Positions 5,529 to 5,610 of a stretch of 5,610 nt of DNA are shown piece by piece; position 1 is the first letter of the stretch; each line of letters starts with the position of its first letter. A program made the translations under genes and the position numbers. This DNA comes from Bacteroidota bacterium. Its GTDB lineage: Bacteria > Bacteroidota > Bacteroidia > Flavobacteriales > Crocinitomicaceae. The DNA lies in NCBI GenBank assembly GCA_029558435.1, contig JAKQEZ010000279.1, forward strand, positions 1 to 5,610, read 5' to 3'. The notes beneath the pieces are model-generated. The model saw only the letters and a program-made list of their open reading frames with translations, did not search any database and was not told where the DNA came from.

Positions 5529-5610
5529 AGTGGCAATGGTGGGGCGACCCCACAAACCGACAAAATTCCCTCGTGCATTAAGGAATAATTACATTCACCA
5601 AACAGTAACA
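5459..5610 (-). CDS. Possible C-terminal end of a converging gene, unrecognised
   Basis: A minus-strand frame enters from the right edge and runs for about 50 codons to a TAA at 5459-5461, ending ...FIRTGIGGNY. An open run of this length is only mildly unusual, and the frame crosses the right arm of the 5410-5528 palindrome, so it may be non-coding. No domain is recognisable. If real it converges on mkoAB, and the palindromes would lie between the two 3' ends. Confidence 0.15.
   Translation of the reverse strand, partial: LLFGECNYSLMHEGILSVCGVAPPLPLTAVCEENSEHHYFIRTGIGGNY
5526..5536 (+). other. Core-site-like box GTTAGTGGCAA
   Basis: This 11-mer matches GTTATAGGCAA at 109-119 in 9 of 11 positions and in the same orientation; the two differences fall at the central dinucleotide. 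It sits at the outer end of the 5410-5528 palindrome. Within about 20-30 bases both boxes are followed by ACCGACA or CCGACA sequence (130-135 and 5557-5562). It is a second candidate for the border of a repeated unit. Confidence 0.3.
5539..5553. repeat. GC-rich 6-bp hairpin with CGA triloop
   Basis: GTGGGG (5539-5544) and CCCCAC (5548-5553) pair perfectly around CGA. This is the most G/C-rich spot in the downstream flank. No T-run follows on either strand, so it is not a standard terminator. It lies 2 nt after the GTTAGTGGCAA box. The rest of the window to 5610 shows nothing recognisable. Confidence 0.4.

Noticed and set aside
5539..5553. GC-rich hairpin as an intrinsic terminator for mkoAB
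   Set aside because: No T-run follows on either strand, and it lies almost 500 nt after the mkoB stop.

Overview
The window looks like an accessory, mobile-type locus from a low-GC member of the Bacteroidota. The reasons are A/T-rich codon use, no recognisable Shine-Dalgarno sequence before either gene, and TANNTTTG-type -7 promoter motifs. The assignment rests on base composition and signal style, not on a marker gene.

Two co-directional genes occupy 407-5055. The first (407-3748) encodes an 1113-residue fusion of an N-terminal Ser/Thr-type protein kinase to a C-terminal UPF1-like superfamily 1 helicase (COG1112 type). The second (3745-5055) overlaps it by four bases (ATGA) and encodes a 436-residue protein with a predicted winged-helix region and a single C-terminal phospholipase D HKD motif. 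A kinase-helicase fusion followed by a PLD protein is the published architecture of the type I Mokosh anti-phage system (mkoA-mkoB). The expected model is that the helicase senses or remodels foreign nucleic acid, the kinase gates activity, and the PLD protein is the nuclease effector. That division of labour is inference.

The flanks are the less explained part. The 5' flank (1-406) holds a small hairpin (31-57), a possible promoter, a GTTATAGGC box at 109-117, a terminator-like hairpin with a T-run (211-246), and a long 21-bp imperfect hairpin (288-351). The 3' flank (5056-5610) holds a second long hairpin (5066-5131) with the same internal mismatch signature as the first but different stem sequence. 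A 135-bp attC-like palindrome follows (5285-5419), and a further palindrome (5410-5528) shares the junction with it. The last 80 bases hold a GTTAGTGGCAA box and a GC-rich hairpin. No confident gene is seen in either flank.

The GTTATAGGC box before mkoA is the exact reverse complement of the GCCTATAAC box that opens the attC-like palindrome after mkoB. This is the relation expected between the two ends of one integron cassette. A/T-rich blocks and the two long hairpins are also arranged mirror-symmetrically around mkoAB. The working interpretation is a two-gene defence operon carried as one unusually large cassette or cassette-like mobile unit of about 5.3 kb. The defence operon is a known type; the delivery structure is the part that may be new.
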